Shown here: positions 17,477 through 18,810 of the stretch, in pieces
How the letters are laid out: each line of letters opens with the position of its first letter
Position numbering within the stretch: the stretch's first letter is position 1
Assembly: GCA_040902425.1 (NCBI GenBank)
Contig: JBBDXI010000079.1
Span: 1 to 18,810 of the forward strand
Direction of reading: 5' to 3'
Length of the DNA: 18,810 nucleotides
Source: JBBDXI01 sp040902425
GTDB lineage: Bacteria > Planctomycetota > Phycisphaerae > Phycisphaerales > UBA1924
Program-made: the position numbers and the translations under genes
Notes under the pieces: model-generated
Told to the model about the DNA's origin: nothing
Databases searched by the model: none
The model's input: the letters and a program-made list of their open reading frames with translations, nothing else

Positions 17477-18523
17477 ATGTCGAGCTTCTACCAGCTTGAT
17501 TTCGAGCGTCCCATCCGCGAGATCGAGCAGCAGATCGAGGCCCTGGAGGCGAAGCTGAGGGCGGCGCCCGCCGAGCCCCTCCCCGGCGTCGATCCCGCCG
17601 AGGCCGAGGCCCAGAGCCCCGGGGCCATCCAGGATGAGCTGGCGGCGCTGCGGCTCAAGCAGAACGAGACGCTGGGCCACCTCTACGAGCACCTGACCCC
17701 GTGGAACACGGTGCGGGTCGCCCGCCACCCGCTGCGCCCGCAGACGCGGGACTACATCCAGCTCCTCGCCCGCGACTTCGCCGAGCTGCAGGGGGACCGG
17801 CGCTACGGCGATGACCCCGCGATCGTCACCGGCTTCGCCCGCATCGAGTCGATCAAGGTGCTGCTGGTCGGCCACCATAAGGGCCGCACGACGCAGGAAA
17901 AGCTCGCCTGCCACTTCGGGTGCGCCCACCCCGAGGGCTACCGCAAGGCCCTCGCCAAGATGCAGCTGGCGGAGAAGTTCAAGCTGCCCATCGTCACCCT
18001 GGTGGACACGCCGGGGGCCTACCCGGGGCTCGGCGCGGAGCAGCGCGGCCAGGCGGAGGCCATCGCCGTCAACCTGCGCGAGATGAGCCGCCTGCGGACC
18101 CCCATCGTGAGCGTGGTCATCGGCGAGGGCGGCTCCGGCGGGGCCCTGGGCATCGCCGTCGCCGACCGCGTCGCCATGCTCCAGAACGCCTGGTACTCGG
18201 TCATCAGCCCCGAGGGGTGCGCCGCCATCCTGTGGAAGCAGGCCAACGAGCAGACGAACACCGCCGCGGCCAGGGCCCTCCGTCTGACCGCGAAGGACAA
18301 CCTGGAGCTCGGGATCATCGACGAGGTGATCCCCGAGCCCCTGGGCGGGGCCCACCGCGACCCCGCGGCGACGGCGGAGAACGTCCGCCGCTGGATCGTG
18401 GCCCAGCTGCACGACCTGAAGCGGATCGACCCGGATGTGCTGGTGAAGCAGCGGTACGAGCGGTTCCGCAAGCTCGGCTCGGTGCAGGAGGCAGCGCCCG
18501 AGCCGGTCGGCTCCTCGGCCTGA
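17477..18523 (+). CDS. accA: Acetyl-CoA carboxylase carboxyltransferase subunit alpha
   Basis: 348 residues (E. coli AccA is 319). The N-terminal DFERPIREIEQQIEALEAKL (8-27) is the typical AccA helix, followed by a longer Ala/Pro/Glu linker (28-48) that explains the extra length. Hallmarks include FAELQGDRRYGDDPAIVTGF (101-120), the FGCAHPEGYRKALAKM block (147-162), LVDTPGAYPGLGAEQRGQ (175-192), the oxyanion-hole segment IGEGGSGGALGIAVAD (215-230), and YSVISPEGCAAILWK (240-254). With AccD it transfers the carboxyl group from biotin to acetyl-CoA, giving malonyl-CoA for fatty acid synthesis. accD is not in the window. It diverges from proC across 74 bases and appears leaderless. A GC hairpin follows the stop (18548-18563). 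Confidence 0.96.
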   Translation: MSSFYQLDFERPIREIEQQIEALEAKLRAAPAEPLPGVDPAEAEAQSPGAIQDELAALRLKQNETLGHLYEHLTPWNTVRVARHPLRPQTRDYIQLLARDFAELQGDRRYGDDPAIVTGFARIESIKVLLVGHHKGRTTQEKLACHFGCAHPEGYRKALAKMQLAEKFKLPIVTLVDTPGAYPGLGAEQRGQAEAIAVNLREMSRLRTPIVSVVIGEGGSGGALGIAVADRVAMLQNAWYSVISPEGCAAILWKQANEQTNTAAARALRLTAKDNLELGIIDEVIPEPLGGAHRDPAATAENVRRWIVAQLHDLKRIDPDVLVKQRYERFRKLGSVQEAAPEPVGSSA

Positions 18524-18547
18524 AGCCGCGGAGCAACCGCCGACGCG

Positions 18548-18563
18548 GTGAGGGCCCCCTCAC
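18548..18563 (+). terminator. Stem-loop after accA, possible terminator
   Basis: GTGAGGG (18548-18554) and CCCTCAC (18557-18563) are perfect complements, realistically a 6-bp stem with a GCCC loop, 25 bases after the accA stop. There is no T-run, so intrinsic termination is uncertain. It sits just upstream of the next promoter. Confidence 0.3.
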
Positions 18564-18574
18564 GATCGCCCGCT

Positions 18575-18603
18575 TTGACAGTGGGCCGCGCTGCGACTAA
18601 TGT
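18575..18603 (+). promoter_or_regulatory. Near-consensus sigma70 promoter
   Basis: TTGACA (18575-18580), 17 bases, TAATGT (18598-18603). The -35 is a perfect consensus, the strongest promoter match in the window. The implied start is near 18610, giving a leader of about 60 bases to the GTG at 18672. This suggests high constitutive expression of the next gene. Confidence 0.7.
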
Positions 18604-18671
18604 AGCCACCTTTTTGGGGTCCGCCCGATCGGACTCCGTACGCGGCTCGGCCGGGAATACGAGGAAACACC

Positions 18672-18810
18672 GTGCCCAAGCACAACGCGCCCGCCAGGAA
18701 GGCCCCACCAGCCAGAAAGCCGGCCAAGCCGGCCCCCAAGGCCGCCGCTCCGAAGACGCACAAGGCCCCCCCGCCCCCGCCCCCCTCCGCGAAGCCCAAG
18801 GCGCCCGCGC
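18672..18810 (+). CDS. Lys/Ala/Pro-rich protein, N-terminal fragment (cut by window edge)
   Basis: The first 46 codons are visible from the GTG at 18672, with GAGGAAA about 6-8 bases upstream. The translation starts (M)PKHNAPARKAPPARKPAKP and continues with Lys, Ala and Pro, including a run of six Pro. No folded domain is reached. Such basic KPA-rich N-termini are found in planctomycete DksA/TraR-type zinc-finger proteins and in histone-H1-like proteins, so either is possible. A strong promoter stands upstream. The opposite strand also has an open frame here, but it has no promoter or ribosome site and is probably a shadow. Confidence 0.7.
   Translation, partial: MPKHNAPARKAPPARKPAKPAPKAAAPKTHKAPPPPPPSAKPKAPA

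Noticed and set aside
18560..18799. Minus-strand Gly/Ala-rich open frame at the right edge
   Set aside because: It is antisense to the Lys/Ala/Pro-rich plus-strand frame that has a promoter and ribosome site, and no start signal supports it.

Overview
The window reads as a high-GC chromosomal segment of a planctomycete, most likely of the class Phycisphaerae. This rests on prepilins with the N-terminus FTLIELIAVIIVLAIL, repeated small proteins with CPxCGY...CPECG zinc ribbons, and housekeeping genes (accA, proC, dacB) mixed with lineage-type genes. No named genome is recognised. There are no rRNA, tRNA, CRISPR or transposase genes, and no gene-free stretch longer than about 200 bases.

Left part (1-4700), minus strand: a response regulator, then a compact secretion/pilus operon in the order PilZ protein, GspE/PilB ATPase, GspF/PilC platform protein, pseudopilin, second pseudopilin (cut by the window edge). 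The two pilins share a 91-bp block that is almost identical. The response regulator and a plus-strand gene of unknown function diverge from back-to-back promoters that appear to share one -35 box.

Centre (4849-9255): an unknown small protein, a PBP4-type D-Ala-D-Ala carboxypeptidase (dacB), a zincin-like metallopeptidase with HEMGH, and, convergent to it, an ATP-grasp ligase resembling D-Ala-D-Ala ligase but without the usual Ddl substrate motif. This looks like a peptide or cell-wall neighbourhood.

Next (9449-14233): a long UbiD-family decarboxylase on the minus strand. Starting 31 bp away on the other strand is a five-gene run made of a class I methyltransferase followed by four paralogous small membrane proteins. 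Each of the four has an N-terminal DHRGxPxRL-like motif, two hydrophobic segments and a C-terminal zinc ribbon. All junctions overlap by 4 bases (ATGA or GTGA). The four-paralogue array is the best candidate for an undescribed system here. The UbiD, methyltransferase and dacB genes also carry hairpin-forming palindromes inside their reading frames, and UbiD has an 8-bp tandem repeat, which suggests in-frame invasion by short palindromic elements.

Right part (14283-18810): an ABC-2 type exporter pair (ATPase and permease), proC on the minus strand, accA diverging from it, and the start of a Lys/Ala/Pro-rich protein behind a consensus-like sigma70 promoter. Several first genes of transcripts have a TANNNT box 6-8 bases before the start codon and no Shine-Dalgarno, pointing to leaderless mRNAs, while genes inside operons generally have Shine-Dalgarno sequences or overlaps.
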